From Hirundichthys speculiger (lineage: Eukaryota > Chordata > Actinopteri > Beloniformes > Exocoetidae), in NCBI GenBank assembly GCA_018398805.1, contig JAGFBZ010002945.1, positions 1 through 64,000 on the forward strand: a DNA stretch of 64,000 nucleotides, in the 5' to 3' direction. This document shows positions 1-12,733 of the stretch, piece after piece. The notes beneath the pieces are model-generated. The model was not told the origin of the DNA. It searched no databases and worked only from the letters and a program-made list of their open reading frames with translations. The position numbers and the translations under genes are program-made. Position 1 is the first letter of the stretch. Each line of letters opens with the position of its first letter.

Positions 1-3000
1 ACCTGGACTGGACCTGGACCTGTACCTTGGACCTACCTGTACCCTGGACCTGGACCTGGACTGGAACCTGACCTGGACCTGACTGGAACCTGGACCTGGA
101 CCGGCCCGTGACTGGCCTGTACCTGGACCTGGACCTGGACCTGGACCTGGACCTGGACCTGGACCTGGATCTGGACCTGGCTGGAACCTGGACCTGGACC
201 TGTCCTGGACCTGGACCTGGACCTGGACCTGACCTGAACTGAACTGGACCTGGATCTGGACCCTTGACCTGGACCTGGACCTGGACCTTGACCTGTACCT
301 GGACCTGACTGACCTGGACCTACCTGGACCTGGACCGGACCTGACTGACCTGGACTGGACCTGATACCTGGACCTGGACCTGGACCTGGACCTGGACCTG
401 GACCTGGACCTGACCTGGACCTGGACCTGACCTGGACCTGTATGGACCTGGACCTGGACCTGTACCTGACCTGGACCTGGACCTGGACCTGACCTGGACC
501 TGGACCTGGCCTGTACCTGTACTGGCGGACTGACCTGGGATCTGGACCTGACCTGGACCTGGACCTGTACCTGGACCTGTACCTGGACCTGGACCTGGAC
601 CTGGACTGGACTGTACCTGGACCTGGCCTGAACCTGACCTGACCTGGTTGCTGGACCTGACCTGGACTGGACCTGGACCTGGACCTGACCTGGACCTGGA
701 CCTGGACCTGGCCTGGACCTGGACCTGACCTGGATCTGGACCTTGGACCTGGACCTGACCTGGACCTGTCCTGGACCTGGACCTGGACCTGGACCTGTCG
801 GACTGGATGGACTGGACCTGGACCTGGACCTGGACCTGGACCTGGATACCTGGACCTGGACCTGACCTGGACCTGTACCTGGACCTGGACTGAACCTGGA
901 CCTGTACCTGGACCTGGACCTGGACCTGGACTGGACCTGACCTGGACTGGACCTGGCCTGGAACCTGGACCTGGACTGGACCTGGGGACCTGGATCTGGA
1001 CCTGGACCTGGACCTGGACCTGGACCTGTACCTTGGACCGGGACCTGGAACCTGGACCTGGACCTGACCTGACCTGGACCTGGATCTGGACCTGGACCTG
1101 GACCTGGACCTGGACCTGGACCCTGGACCTGACCTGGACCTGGACCTGGGACCTGGCCTGTACCCTGACCTGGAACCTGGACCTGGACCTGGACCTGGAC
1201 CTGGACCTGGACCTGGACCTGACCTGGACCTGGACCTGACCTGGACCTGGACCTGGACCTGGACCTGTACCTGGACCTGGGACCTGGACCTGGACCTGGA
1301 CCTGGACCTGGACCTGGACCTGGACCTGGACCTGGACCTGGACCTGGACCTGAACCTGGACCTGGACCTGGTACCTGGACCTGGACCTGGACCTGCCTCT
1401 GGACCTGGACTGGACCTGGACCTGGACCTGGACCTGGACCTGGACTGACCTGGACCTGGACCTGGACCTGGACCTGGACCTGTACCTGGACCTGGACTGG
1501 ACTGGACCTGGACCTGGACCTGGACCTGACCTGGACCTGGACCTGGACCTGGACCTGGACCTGTACCTACCTGTGACCTGGACCTGGACCTGGACCTGGA
1601 CCTGTACCTGGACCTGTGTTGCTGGAACCTGGACCTGGATCTGGACCTGTACCTGGACCTGTACCTGGACCTGGACCTGGACCTGGACCTGGACCTGGAC
1701 CTGACCTGGACCTGGACCTGGACCTGGACCTGGACCTGGACCTGGACCTGGACCTGGACCTGGACCTTGACCTGGACCTGTACCTGGACCTGGACCTGGA
1801 ACCTGGACCTGGACCTGGACCTGGACCTGGACCTGGACCTGTACCTGTACCTGGACCTGTACCTGGACCTGTGTTGCTGGAACCTGGACCTGGATCTGGA
1901 CCTGGACCTGGACCTGGACCTGGACCTGGACCTGGACCTGGACCTGGACCTGGACCTGGACCTGTACCTGGACCTGGACCTGGACCTGGTTGCCTGGACC
2001 TGGACCTGGACCTGGACCTGGGACCTGGACCTGGACCTGGACCTGGACCTGGACCTACCTTGGACCTACCTGGACCTGGACCTGGACCTGGACCTGGACC
2101 TGGACCTGGACCTGGACCCTGGACCTGGACCTGGACCTGGACCTGGACCTGGACCTGGACCTGGACCTGGACCTGGACCTGGACCTGGACCTGGACCTGG
2201 ACCTGGACCTGGAACCTGTACCTGACCTGGACCTGGAACCTGGACTGGACTGGACCTGTACCTGACCTGTACCTGGACCTGGACCTGGACCTGGACCTGT
2301 GGACCTGGACCCTGGACCTGGACCTGTACCTGGTACCTGGACCTGGGACCTGGATCTGGAAACCTGGACCTGGATCCTGAACCTGGATCTGGACCTGGAC
2401 CTGACCTGGACCTGGACACCTGGACCTGGACCTGGACCTGGACCTGGATCTGGACCTGGACCTGGACCTCTGGACCTGACCTGTACCTGGACCTGGACCT
2501 GGACCTGGACCTGTACCTGTGGACCTGGAACCTGGACCTGGATGCCCTGGACCTGGACCTGGACCTACTGGATCTGGACCTGGACCTGGACCTCCTGGAC
2601 CTGGACCTGGACCTGGACCTGGACCTGGACCTGGACCTGGACCTGGACCTGGACCTGTACCTGTACCTGGACCTGTGTTGCTGGAACCTGGACCTGGATC
2701 TGGACCTGACCTGGACCTGGACCTGTACCTGGACCTGGACCTGGACCTGGACCTGGACCTGGACTGGACCTGGACCTGGACCTGGACCTGGACCTGTACC
2801 TGGACCTGGACCTGGACCTGGACCTGGACCTGGACCTGGACCTGGACCTGGACCTGGACCTGGACCTGGACCTGGACCTACCTGTACCTGGACCTGGACC
2901 TGGACCTGTACCTGGACCTGGACCTGTACCTGGACCTGGACTGTGTGGACCTGACCTGGACCTGGACCTGTACCTGGACCTGGACCTGGACCTGGACCTG

Positions 3001-3999
3001 GACCTGGACCTGGACCTGGACCTGGACCTGGACCTGTGGACCTGTACCTGGACCTGTGGTGCTGGAACCTGGACCTGGATCTGGACCTGACCTGGACCTG
3101 TACCTGGACCTGGACCTGGACCTGGACCTGGACCTGGACCTGGACCTGGACCTGGACCTGGACCTGGACCTGGACCTGGACTGACCTGGACCTGGACCTG
3201 GACCTGGACCTGGACCTGGACCTGGACCTGGTACCTGTACCTGGACCTGTGGACCTGGACCTGGACTGGACCTGGACCTGGATTGGATCTGTACCTGGAC
3301 CTGGACCTGGACCTGGACCTGGACCTGAACCTGGAACTGGACCTTACCTGGACCTGGGACCTGTACCTGGACTGGACCTGACCTGGACCTGGACCTGGAC
3401 CTGGACCTGTACCTGGACCTGGACTGGACCTGGACTGGGCCTGACCTGGACCTGGACTGGACCTCCTGGGACCTGGACCTGGACCTTCTGGATCTGGATC
3501 TGGACCTCCTGGACCTGGACCTGGACCTGGACCTGGATCTGGACCTGGACCTGGACCTGGACCTGACCTTGACCTGGACCTGGACCTGACCTGACCTGTA
3601 CCTGGACCTGGACTACCGGATCTGGACCTGACCTGGACCTGTGTGGACCTGACCTGGACCTGACCTGACCTGACCTGGACCTGGACCTGGACCTGGACCT
3701 GGACCTGTACCTGACCTGGATCTGGACCTGGGACCTGTACCTGGAACCTGGACCTGGACCTGTAACCTGTAACTGGACCCGGACCTGGACCTGGACCTTG
3801 ACCTGGACCTGGACCTGGCCTGGACCTGTAACCTGGACCTGGACCTGGACTGGACTGGACTCCTGGACCTGGACCTGAACCTGGACCTGTACCTGGACCT
3901 GTACGTGGACCTGGACCTGGACCTGGACCTGAACCTGGACCTGGACCTGTACCTGGACCTGAACCTGAACCTGTACCTGGGGGACCTGGACCTGGACCC
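1..3999. repeat. ACCTGG hexamer satellite array
   Basis: Near-continuous tandem ACCTGG (CCAGGT on the other strand) with scattered single-base deletions and TACCTG or ATCTGG variants. It runs off the left window edge and stops sharply at about 3999. Because the unit is two codons long, every frame reads as a dipeptide polymer (PG, DL or TW on plus; VQ, RS or GP on minus). The long frames are therefore not evidence of protein. A variant block beginning GTGTTGCTGGAACC recurs at about 1617, 1871, 2675 and 3057. Confidence 0.97.
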
Positions 4000-4519
4000 A
4001 AAGTTCCACAAAAGTTGTAGTATCAAGTGAACGTTTGGTGAACATGAGTCAGTTTGACTGAGTTTCTGAGTTTGTGGAGGTCTCAGAAGAACTCGGACTG
4101 TTGCTGCGGGTTCTGTGCCTGTGACATCACAGCAGACGGTTCTGTGACATCACAGCAGACCGTTCCAGAACCAGTCAGCTGTTGGATGAGTGTGTTTGAA
4201 ACCAGCTCAAATGACTCAGACAACCTACCTGCTACCTGAATGACCGACCTTAAGGTGCTTCTGTGAACCGATAACTGATCAACTGTTGTCCCCCCCCGTC
4301 AACGTGAGAAGATCAATAATAAAACTGCTTTCACTAATGTGCCTGATGCACAAAAGTAGTACCCCCTCTTTTAATCGTTAATTATCCAGTTAAAACAAGA
4401 AAATCATTTTTTGTATGGTTTCACTATTATCAACGCAACCCAGACGAACACAACATAGAACATTTTACATGACATATGTTTTACAGATCTGAAGCCAGAT
4501 AACTGGAGATCATCCAGGT
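4000..4519. other. Short unique spacer between two arrays
   Basis: Non-repetitive AT-rich DNA between the hexamer array and the 40-bp array. It has a direct repeat of about 22 bp around 4120-4165 (TGACATCACAGCAGAC twice). No gene, splice-compatible exon or transposon end was recognised. Confidence 0.6.
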
Positions 4520-7500
4520 GTGGACCCCTGCCGTCCCCTGACACAGCTGGGATGGACCCAGCGAACCCTAACACAGCTGGATGGACCCAGCAGAACCCGG
4601 GACCCGAACACACTGGGATGGACCCACCAGCAGACCCTGACACAGCTTGGGATGGACCCAGCAGAACCTGAACACAGCTGAGGACCCACATAACCCTGGA
4701 ACCCCGAACACAGCTGGGATGGCCCAGCAGACCCACCCTGACACAACGGATGGACCCAGCAGAACCCTGAACCCACTGGGGATGGACAGCAGAACCCAGC
4801 TGGGAGAAGCAGAACCCTGGGCCCTGAACGCGGGATGGACCCCGCAGAACCCTGGTACCCGACACGCTGGGATGGACCGCAGAACCCTGATACACTGAAC
4901 ACAGCAGACCCCCGTGACCCTGGACCCGAACACAGCTTGGTAGGACACAGACCCTGGGAGGACCCATCAGAACCCTGCCACCCGCTGGGATGGACCCAGC
5001 AGAACCCTGTACCCTGAACACAGCTGGGAGGACCCCGCAAACCCTGAACACATCTGGATGGCCCACAGAACCCTGGACCCTGAACACAGCTGGATGTACC
5101 CCAGCATTACCCTGAACACAGCTGGGATGGAACCCGCGCAGAACCCTCGAACCCGGAACACAGCTGGGAGGACCGCAGCATCAAACCTGGGACCCGTACA
5201 CAGCTGTATGGACCCAGCAGAACCCTGAACACAGCTGGGATGGACCCAGCAGAACCCTGAACACAGCTGGGATGGACCCAGCAGAACCCTTGACCCTGAA
5301 CACAGCTGGATGGACCCCAGAACCCTGGGACCTGAACACAGCTGGGATGACCCACATAACCCTGAACCCACAGCTGGTATGACCACAGAACCCTTCGACC
5401 CTAACCAAGCTGGGATGGACCCACAAAGAACCCTGGTACCCTGAACACACTGGGATGGACCGCAAAACCCTGGACAAAAAAAGAAAGAAAAAAAAAAACA
5501 AAAATAAAAAAAAAAAAAAAACAACAACCCTGGAACACAGTGTGATGGACCCAGCAGACCCGGTGACCATAACACAGCTGAGATGGACCCCGCAGACCCT
5601 GGACCCTTACCACTAGCTTGGATGGACCCATCATACCCTGAACCCAGCTGGATTGACCCAGCGAACCTGCGAAACGCTGAACACAGCTGATTGAAACCCG
5701 CAGAACTCCTACATCCTGGGAATGGACCCGCGAAAACCCGGTAACCCTGACACAGCTGGATGACCCAGCAGAACCCGGGGACCCCTGAACACACTGTGAT
5801 GGAACCCCAAACCCCGAACACAAGCTGGGTGGACCCATCAAACCCTGGGACCACTGAACACAGCTGGATGGACCCGCAGAACCCTGGGACCCTGAACACA
5901 GCTGGGATGGACCCAGCAGAACCGCGACCCTGAACACAGCTGGGATGACCTAACCCACCCTGAACACCGTGACACAGCCCCTGGATGGACCCAGCAGAAC
6001 CCTGGGACACACAGCTGGGATGGACCCAGCATAAACCCTGACCTGAACACAGCTGGGATGGGACCCAGCGGGATGGACCCATCATAACCCTGGGACCCTG
6101 ACCCTGACAGCTGGGATGGACCCCAGAACCCTGACCCAGCTGGGATGTCCCAGCAAACCCCTGAACACAGCTGGGATGACCCCGCGAACCCCGGACCCTG
6201 AACACAGCTGGATGGACCCAGCAGAACCCTGAACACCGCTTGGATGGACCCAGCAGAACCCTGGGACCCCTGGAAACAAACAAGAACTGGATGGACCCAG
6301 CAAACCCTGGACCCTGAACACAGCTTGGATGGACCCGCAGAACCCTGGGACCCTGATCACAGCTGATGGACCGCAGAACCGCTGAAACACAGCTGTTGGA
6401 CCCAGCAGAACCGGAACACAGCTGGGATGGACCCAGCAGCACCCTGGACCCTGAACACAGCTGGGATGGATGGACCCAGCAGAACCCTGGACCCTGGAAC
6501 ACAGCTGGATGGAGGACCTCAGCAGAACCCTGAACACAGCTGACACAGCTGATGGATGGACCCGCAGAACCCTGGGACCCTGAACCAGCTGGGATGGCCC
6601 CAGAACAACCTTGGGACCCCTGAACACAGCTTGGATGGACCCGCAGAACCCTGAACAACAGCTGGATGGACCCCAGAACCCTGGGACCCTTAACACCGCT
6701 GGGATGTACCCACAGACCCTGAACACAGCTGGGATGGCCAGCAGAACCCTGAACACAGCTGATGGACCCAGCAAACCCTGAACACGCTGGATGGACCCCG
6801 CCAACCCTGCACCCCTGAACACCTGGGATGGACCCAGCCCCTGACCCTGAACCACAGCTGGGATGGACCCAGCAGAACCCTGGGACCTGACACAGCTGGG
6901 ATGGACCCTGCGGAACCCTGGGGGACCCTGAACACAGCCAGCCTGGGATGGGACCCGCAACACTGGGACCCAGCACCACAGCTGGGAATGGCTATCAGAA
7001 CGCCTGAACACAGCTGGGATGGCCAGCGAACCCTGGGACCCTGAACAATATCCCTGGGGAGGACCCACAGAACCCAGGACCCTGACACATCTGGGTGGCC
7101 CAGCAGAACCTGGGCCCGCACACGCTGGGATGGACCCAGCAGAACCCTGAACACAGCTGGATGATGCCCAGCGAACCCTGGGACCCTGAACACAGCTGGG
7201 ATTGACCCATAAACCCTGGGACCCTGAACACAGCTGGGAGACCCTGGCATAACCCTGACACGCTGGGATGGACCCGCAAAGCCCTGGACCCTGAACCTCT
7301 GGATGGACCCAGCAGAAACCCTGGACCCTGAACCCAGCAGGGACCCTGACCCTGCACAAACACAGCTGGGATTGACCTGCAGAACCTGGGCACTCCTGAC
7401 ACATCGCTGGGATGGACCCAGCAGAACCCTGAACAACACAGCTGGTATGGCCCAGCAAACCCTTGGGACCGCTGAACAGGAACAACACAGTATTGGGGGA

Positions 7501-7610
7501 CCCTGAACACAGTGGGATGATGCAAATAGCACCCACCCCTGACGATCTGAACCAGCTGGGATGGACCCAGCAAACCCTCAGCTGGGATGGACCCAGCATA
7601 AACCCTTGAC
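4520..7610. repeat. 40-bp minisatellite with a short 32-bp variant
   Basis: The unit is CACAGCTGGGATGGACCCAG followed by CAGAACCCTGGGACCCTGAA (40 bp). Many copies lack the internal GGACCCTG and are about 32 bp. There are dozens of degenerate copies with frequent 1-bp indels. The long minus-strand frames are by-products of the repeat: their composition mirrors the unit and there is no domain. Confidence 0.95.
5476..5528. repeat. A-rich tract inside the 40-bp minisatellite
   Basis: About 50 bp of nearly pure A with a few G and C interrupts a repeat unit. It looks like a poly(A) tail without a recognisable retroelement body, or a local low-complexity expansion. Confidence 0.85.
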
Positions 7611-7970
7611 AAATCCACACATGAACTGCAAAGTTAACTCCCCAAATCAACTAACCTGGATCACAAACGTTGGACTTGCAAAAGTTAGTTCCCCCTCTTT
7701 CAATCTTGCTTTGTCTTTTTTTTTTATTCTTTTTTTTTTTTGGTAAAAACATGATGAAAAGCATCTGATTGAAGTTGGTCTTAGTATTTTCAAATACAAC
7801 CTCAGAAGAAACACAGCATTTATCTGATTCTTTCCATCAGTCCATCATTTATTTAACAAGAATGATGCCAAAAAGAAGAATAAAAAAAGTCAGTCAACAG
7901 AAAGTTTTAGTGTCAGAACGATTGCCCGATGCAGAAGCAGTGGTACAGTTTCATCTCAGAGCCGTAGAAG
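7611..7970. other. Unique spacer with a T-rich tract
   Basis: Unique sequence between the minisatellite and the telomere-type repeat. There is a T-rich run at 7716-7741. Nothing gene-like was recognised. Confidence 0.5.
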
Positions 7971-8172
7971 GGTTTAGGGTTGGGGGTTAGGGTTAGGGTT
8001 AGGGGTTAGGTTAGGTTTAGTTAGGGTTAGGGTTAGGTTAGGGTTAGGGTTAGGGGTTAGGGTTAGGGTTAGGGTTAGGGGTTAGGGTTAGGGTTTAGGG
8101 TTAGTTAGGGGTTAGGGGTTAGGGTTAGGGTTAGGGTTAGGGTTAGGGGGTTCGGGTTCGAGGGCGGTTAGG
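7971..8172 (+). repeat. Interstitial telomere-type repeat (degenerate TTAGGG)
   Basis: Around 30 TTAGGG units with TTAGGGG, TTAGG and TTTAGGG variants on the plus strand, decaying into GGTTCGGG. Unique DNA on both sides shows that this is internal and not a chromosome end. Confidence 0.93.
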
Positions 8173-9180
8173 TTCGGTTTACTGCAAGTGCACAAAACTC
8201 CACCAGAGGAGGAAAAGTGTTCTCAAAGATGAGTTCCTCTCAAAGCTCTCTGCTGCCTGCAGGTCAGCGGTTCTGGTTCTGGTTCTGGGTCTGGGTCTGG
8301 GTCGGGTTAGGGCTGGGAACCAAGGCCTGTGTGTGATTGGTCATTGCTGAATGACTTCACAGACAGTCAGGCACATCCACCTTTTTTTTTTTTAAACATT
8401 GATCATTAAGCTTCTACCAGAGGCTCCACTAATGTGGACACTCCTCTGGTCATTTTTAAAGTAACACGACTCACCAGTGAATTTGTTATGTGGACCTCAC
8501 GGGTTTGGTTATCATCCTAATGGCCTACATTATGGTCCACAGAGGTGATGGTGGAGATCTTGGTGTGAGGTGTGGACCTCACCGGAGACATTGGTGGTGG
8601 GCGTGGCCTGGGCCACCGTGGCAGCAGTGATCTTGGTGAGGACTGTGGGCGAAGACCTGGGCAGTGGTGTAAGCAGCAACGTAGCTGGTGTGGCATGAGG
8701 AGCACCATCCTGAGAGACGTCCTGGACCACGTTGGCAGACTGGAGGACGAGTTTGACACAGATGCTGTACAGTCAGACAGGTTCAAGGCCACCAGTGTCC
8801 TCCTGAGGACATCTATTCATTCTGTCTAGCACAGTCCAGGAATACCAGAAACCTGGATTCAGACGAGGTCTTTTCAACACGGCTGTCAACATAGAGCCTC
8901 TGGCCAACATCTGTAAACTCAGAGATGGCTGACGTGAGCCTTTAGATGATACTCTTGAAGAAGGAACTGGGAGTCCAGTGTGTCTGCGTTGCTGGACAGT
9001 CTGTTATAATGGAGATGTGAAGGACCAGTGCAGGGGTTTGGGAGGGAAGGAGTAAAGTACTTTTCCTCTGACTAAAGGTTCTGCACCACAGAGTATCCTG
9101 AAAAACAAAAACCTCAGGGCCAAAAGAGCTGCTCTGGAAAGCAACATGAGGGCCATTTTATGAACCTCATACTACGTTCT
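8173..9180. other. No recognised gene; short G/T simple repeat at its start
   Basis: 8268-8312 is a GGTTCTG/GGGTCTG simple repeat. The rest (about 8320-9180) is mixed-composition DNA. An 85-residue open frame on plus at 8572-8829 has no recognised domain and no supporting splice or polyadenylation context, so no gene is called. Confidence 0.5.
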
Positions 9181-9182
9181 GC

Positions 9183-9265
9183 AATCAAACTTTATTTGTA
9201 TCGCACTTTTTATACAACTTGTGCAACATGAATTACTTGTGCAGAATTAAAACAAGCAGTATAAA
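9183..9265 (-). mobile_element. L2-like LINE 3' end fragment
   Basis: The start CAATCAAACTTTATTTGTAT and the following CACTTTTTATACAA are the reverse complement of the tail seen at about 43090-43125 in this window (AAGTGCTATATAAATAAAG then TTTGATTG). This marks a minus-strand L2-type 3' terminus. The upstream body is not clear. Confidence 0.6.
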
Positions 9266-9329
9266 TTATTTTTGAAAAAGAACATTTACAGCTTCTATGA
9301 ACAAAACACATCAAAACTAACAGTCACAG

Positions 9330-10078
9330 ACAGTGGTTGCAGTTACATGATGTTTTTTAATTTGGAATTAATAATTCAGAATTAAATAATTCCAAATTAA
9401 ACTATTTTCCTTCGAGTTTACATGGAAATAGTAATTCCGAATTAAGGTTTACATGGAAAACACGTTTGTTTGTTCGGCTTTATCCAACTCCGCTTTAGGG
9501 TCTGGGGGTTGGGGAAGGGTTCTGATTGGATGGGGGGGGGGACGTCTTTACATCTACCGGAAGAAACAAACTTAGCAACAACTCGGTTATAGCAACAACA
9601 TTCCACTTATTTTTTTGACCTGGGTGGCGTCTCTATCTGTGAAACCTCCTTCATTTAACCTGGCCGCTACACAACTTTGAAAAGCTCACAATTTTTATGT
9701 TTCCTTCCATCTGTTTCTTTTAATTATTTTTCCAGTTCCTACAAGCTATTTATTAAATAAATCGTCTCTGCTCTTGACACACTGTTTACTGCGTGCTGCC
9801 ATCTTGAAACTTTGTTTTGAAAACAAGCCCAGCGCGGAATATAAGCGTCATCGCGACAGACGGGCAAGAGAACTAGCATGCGCAGAAAGACGGGAATTAA
9901 TTTAAACAGGAATGAGTGTAAACATGACCGCGGAATTATTTAATGCGGAATTAAAATGGGAATAAACCAGCCACTTACTTCGGAATTAAGTTTAATTCGG
10001 AATTGACATTTTCATATGGAATTAGGTGTTTACATGGTAACTTTTATTCGGCTTTAAACTTCCCATGTAAATGCACTG
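9330..10078. mobile_element. Non-autonomous DNA transposon (MITE-like), AATTCCGAATTAA type
   Basis: The left end begins CAGTGGTTGCAGTTACATG. The right end, reverse-complemented, begins CAGTGCATTTACATGGGA. This gives a terminal inverted repeat of about 18 bp with mismatches. Subterminal segments on both sides repeat TTTACATGG and AATTCCGAATTAA-type words in opposite orientation. No transposase frame is present. The superfamily was not decided because no clean target duplication was found. Confidence 0.65.
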
Positions 10079-10095
10079 ATGGATCCACGAGGTGC

Positions 10096-10140
10096 GCACA
10101 CACACACACACACACCCACCTACACCTACAACACACACAT
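10096..10140. repeat. CA-rich microsatellite
   Basis: Interrupted run of CA dinucleotides on the plus strand. Confidence 0.9.
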
Positions 10141-10374
10141 CCATGCCACTAAATACCTGCTATTCTAAATGTTTGCCTAATAATTATATTTTGGTGTTTC
10201 TGTTTGTAAATTGCCACATATGTGCCAGATTTCGGTCTCTCCTGGAGGCTGCTGGGACGTCCCTTCATGTCTATCAGTCTGTGGAACTGAAAGCGAGGCT
10301 CCTCGAGCACCACGGGACATGACGTTTTCAGGAGCAGCACATCTTTGCAGATATGTGACTTTCCCGCCTTCCCC

Positions 10375-10640
10375 ACACTAGTGGGCTCCTCCAGGTCTTC
10401 AGACAAAGTAGACGGGATCACCACTCGTGTAGCCGTCAATGCTGATCCTTTCCTTGTTGACATGACAGGAATATACCTGGAATTTCATTTGAGGTTCCAT
10501 GAATCTTCCCTATTCTGTCCTTCCTCTCAAGCCGAATCATTTCCTTCCATCGTTTCTGCACAGATATCGTTCTGCCAGTTTACCCATCTCATGCCAGCCA
10601 TGAAGGGATCGATGTGTAGTTTCCTAAATCAAGCAAATGT
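10375..10640 (-). pseudogene. Decayed coding fragment A, homologous to 22125-22400
   Basis: It aligns along about 250 bp with 22125-22400. On the minus strand both copies can be read as DGY[T/R]SGDPVYF, with several third-position differences and few replacement ones, so the ancestor was probably coding. In-frame stops are present in the flanks. The spacing of a basic helix-like stretch followed by a GDxVYF core resembles the C-terminal part of some Ty3/gypsy integrases, but this reading is weak. No other identity was recognised. Confidence 0.4.
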
Positions 10641-11160
10641 AATCAAACAAGAAATTTAAAAAAAATTAAAAAATCAAGAAACACAGATCCTTTAAAACCA
10701 TAACTCATGGATGGATGATCATGCTGGATATGTGGGTAAATCTGCATGTGTGACCATGACCTGTCTGAACTGTCAGGTGAGAGGATAAACAACCTCAGGT
10801 GCTGTTCATTATCAAGTTTCTCCCACCCAGAAAATCCCCTGCTCTGTTCTGGATTCATACTGGCTCTGAACTGGTCAGACTGGTTCTGCGACACAAAAAG
10901 CGAAAGCGCAGAACAATGACAGCTCTCAATATCTGGTAACAACAGCATTCCTGACATCTCTGTGCTGTTCCTGAAACAATTAACCTGTTTACAGTATCTG
11001 TCAATCTGTCCTTTCTTATACCCCACCACACAAATACCACACAGCCAAAGACTTCCTCACAACATTAAACAGCACCTTAAAAAAATACCTGAGTCAAAAC
11101 AATAATACCTGAGTCAAAACAATAAAAACATTACATTAAAAAATGAACCATCATATAACA
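10641..11160. other. Unannotated stretch before the 21-bp array
   Basis: AT-rich single-copy-looking DNA. An 18-bp direct repeat (ACCTGAGTCAAAACAATA) occurs twice at about 11089 and 11107. No gene was recognised. The 128-residue minus frame at 10643-11029 has no visible domain. Confidence 0.5.
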
Positions 11161-12730
11161 TTGTTTCAGCTCTTCTAGACCTTGTTTCAGCTCTGCTAGG
11201 CCTTGTTTCAGCTCTGCTAGGCCTTGTTTCAGCTCTGCTAGGCCTTGTTTCAGCTCTGCTAGCCCTTGTTTCAGCTCTTTTAGACCTTGTTTCAGCTCTT
11301 TTAGACCTTGTTTCAGCTCTGCTAGGCCTTTTCAACCTTTAGACCTTGTTTCAGCTCTGCTAGGCCTTGTTTCAGCTCTTTTAGACCTTGTTTCAGCTCT
11401 GCTAGGCCTTGTTTCAGCTCTTTTAGACCTTGTTTCAGCTATGCTAGGCCTTGTTTCAACTGTACTAGGCCTTGTTACAGCTCTGCTTGGCCTTGTTACA
11501 GCTCTGCTTGGCCTTGTTACAGTTCTGCTAGCCCTTGTTACAGTTCTGCTAGGCCTTGTTTCAGCTCTGCTAGGCCTTGTTAAGGCACTGCTTGGTCTTG
11601 CTACAGCTCTGCTAGCCCTTGTTTCAGCTCTGTTAGCCCTAGTTTCAGCTCTGCTAGCCCCTGTTTCAGCTCTGCTAGCCCTTGTTACAGTTCTGCTAGC
11701 CCTTGTTACAGCCCTGCTTGGCCTTGTTACAGCTCTGCTAGGCCTTGTTTCAGCTCTGCTAGGCCTTGTTTCAGCTCTGCTAGGCCTCGTTTCAGCTCTT
11801 TTAGACCTTGTTTTTAGCCATCGCTCTGCCAGGCCTTGTTTCATGCTCTGCTAGCCTTGTTTCAGCTCTGCTAGGCCCTCGTTTCATCAGCTCTTTTAGA
11901 CCTTGTTTCAGCTCTGCCAGGCCTTGTTTCAGCTCTGCTAGGCCTTGTTTCAGCTCTGCTTGGCCTTGTTTCAGCTCTTTTAGACCTTGTTTCAGCTCTT
12001 CCAGACCTTTTTTCAGCTCTGCTAGGCCTTGTTTCAGCTCTTTTAGACCTTGTTTCAGCTCTGCTAGGCCTTGTTTCTGCTCTTCCAGACCTTGTTTCAG
12101 CTATGCTAGGCCTTGTTTCAGCTATGCTAGGCCTTGTTTCAACTGTACTAGGCCTTGTTTTACAGCTCTGCTTGGCCTTGTTACAGCTCTGCTTGGCCTT
12201 GTTACAGTTCTGCTAGCCCTTGTTTCAGCTCTGCTAGGCCTTGTTTCAGCTCTGCTAGGCCTTGTTACAGCTCTGCTTGACCTTGTTACAGCTCTGCTAG
12301 CCCTTGTTTCCGCTCTGCTAGCCCTTGTTTCAGCTCTGCTAGGCCTTGTTTCAGCTCTGCTAGCCCTTGTTTCAGCTCTGCTAGGCCTTGTTTCAGCTCT
12401 GCTAGGCCTTGTTACAGCTCTGCTAGGCCTTGTTTCAGCTCTTTTAGACCTTGTTTCAGCTCTGCTAGGCCTTGTTTCAGCTCTTTCAGACCTTGTTTCA
12501 GCTCTGCTAGGTCCTGTTTCAGCTCTTCCAGACCTTGTTTCAGCTATGCTAGGCCTTGTTTCAGCTATGCTAGGCCTTGTTTCAACTGTACTAGGCCTTG
12601 TTACAGCTCTGCTTGGCCTTGTTACAGCTCTGCTAGGCCTTGTTTCAACTATGCTAGGCCTTGTTTCAGCTATGCCAGGCCTTGTTTCAGCTCTTTTAGA
12701 CCTTGTTTCAGCTCTGGCAGCACTTGTTTG
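11161..12730. repeat. 21-bp minisatellite (about 75 units)
   Basis: The unit is TTTCAGCTCTGCTAGGCCTTG, with frequent variants GTTACAG, GCTTGG, GCTAGCC and TTTTAGACC. Twenty-one bases equal seven codons, so the plus strand reads as a hydrophobic heptapeptide (ALLGLVS) for up to 315 codons and the minus strand as a basic heptapeptide (SRAETRP) for 208 and 170 codons. Rare indels break the frame at about 11810-11850. There are no splice signals or flanking exons, so it is annotated as repeat. Confidence 0.93.
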
Positions 12731-12733
12731 GGG

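Noticed and set aside
1616..4045. Long open frames of PG, DL, TW or VQ dipeptides (up to 478 codons)
   Set aside because: Direct consequence of a 6-bp repeat; every frame on both strands is open in the same way and there is no start context, signal peptide or exon.
7971..8172. True chromosome end
   Set aside because: Unique DNA and genes continue on both sides and the repeat is degenerate.
8572..8829. 85-codon plus ORF as a gene
   Set aside because: No domain, no splice or polyadenylation context, and an equally long overlapping minus frame.
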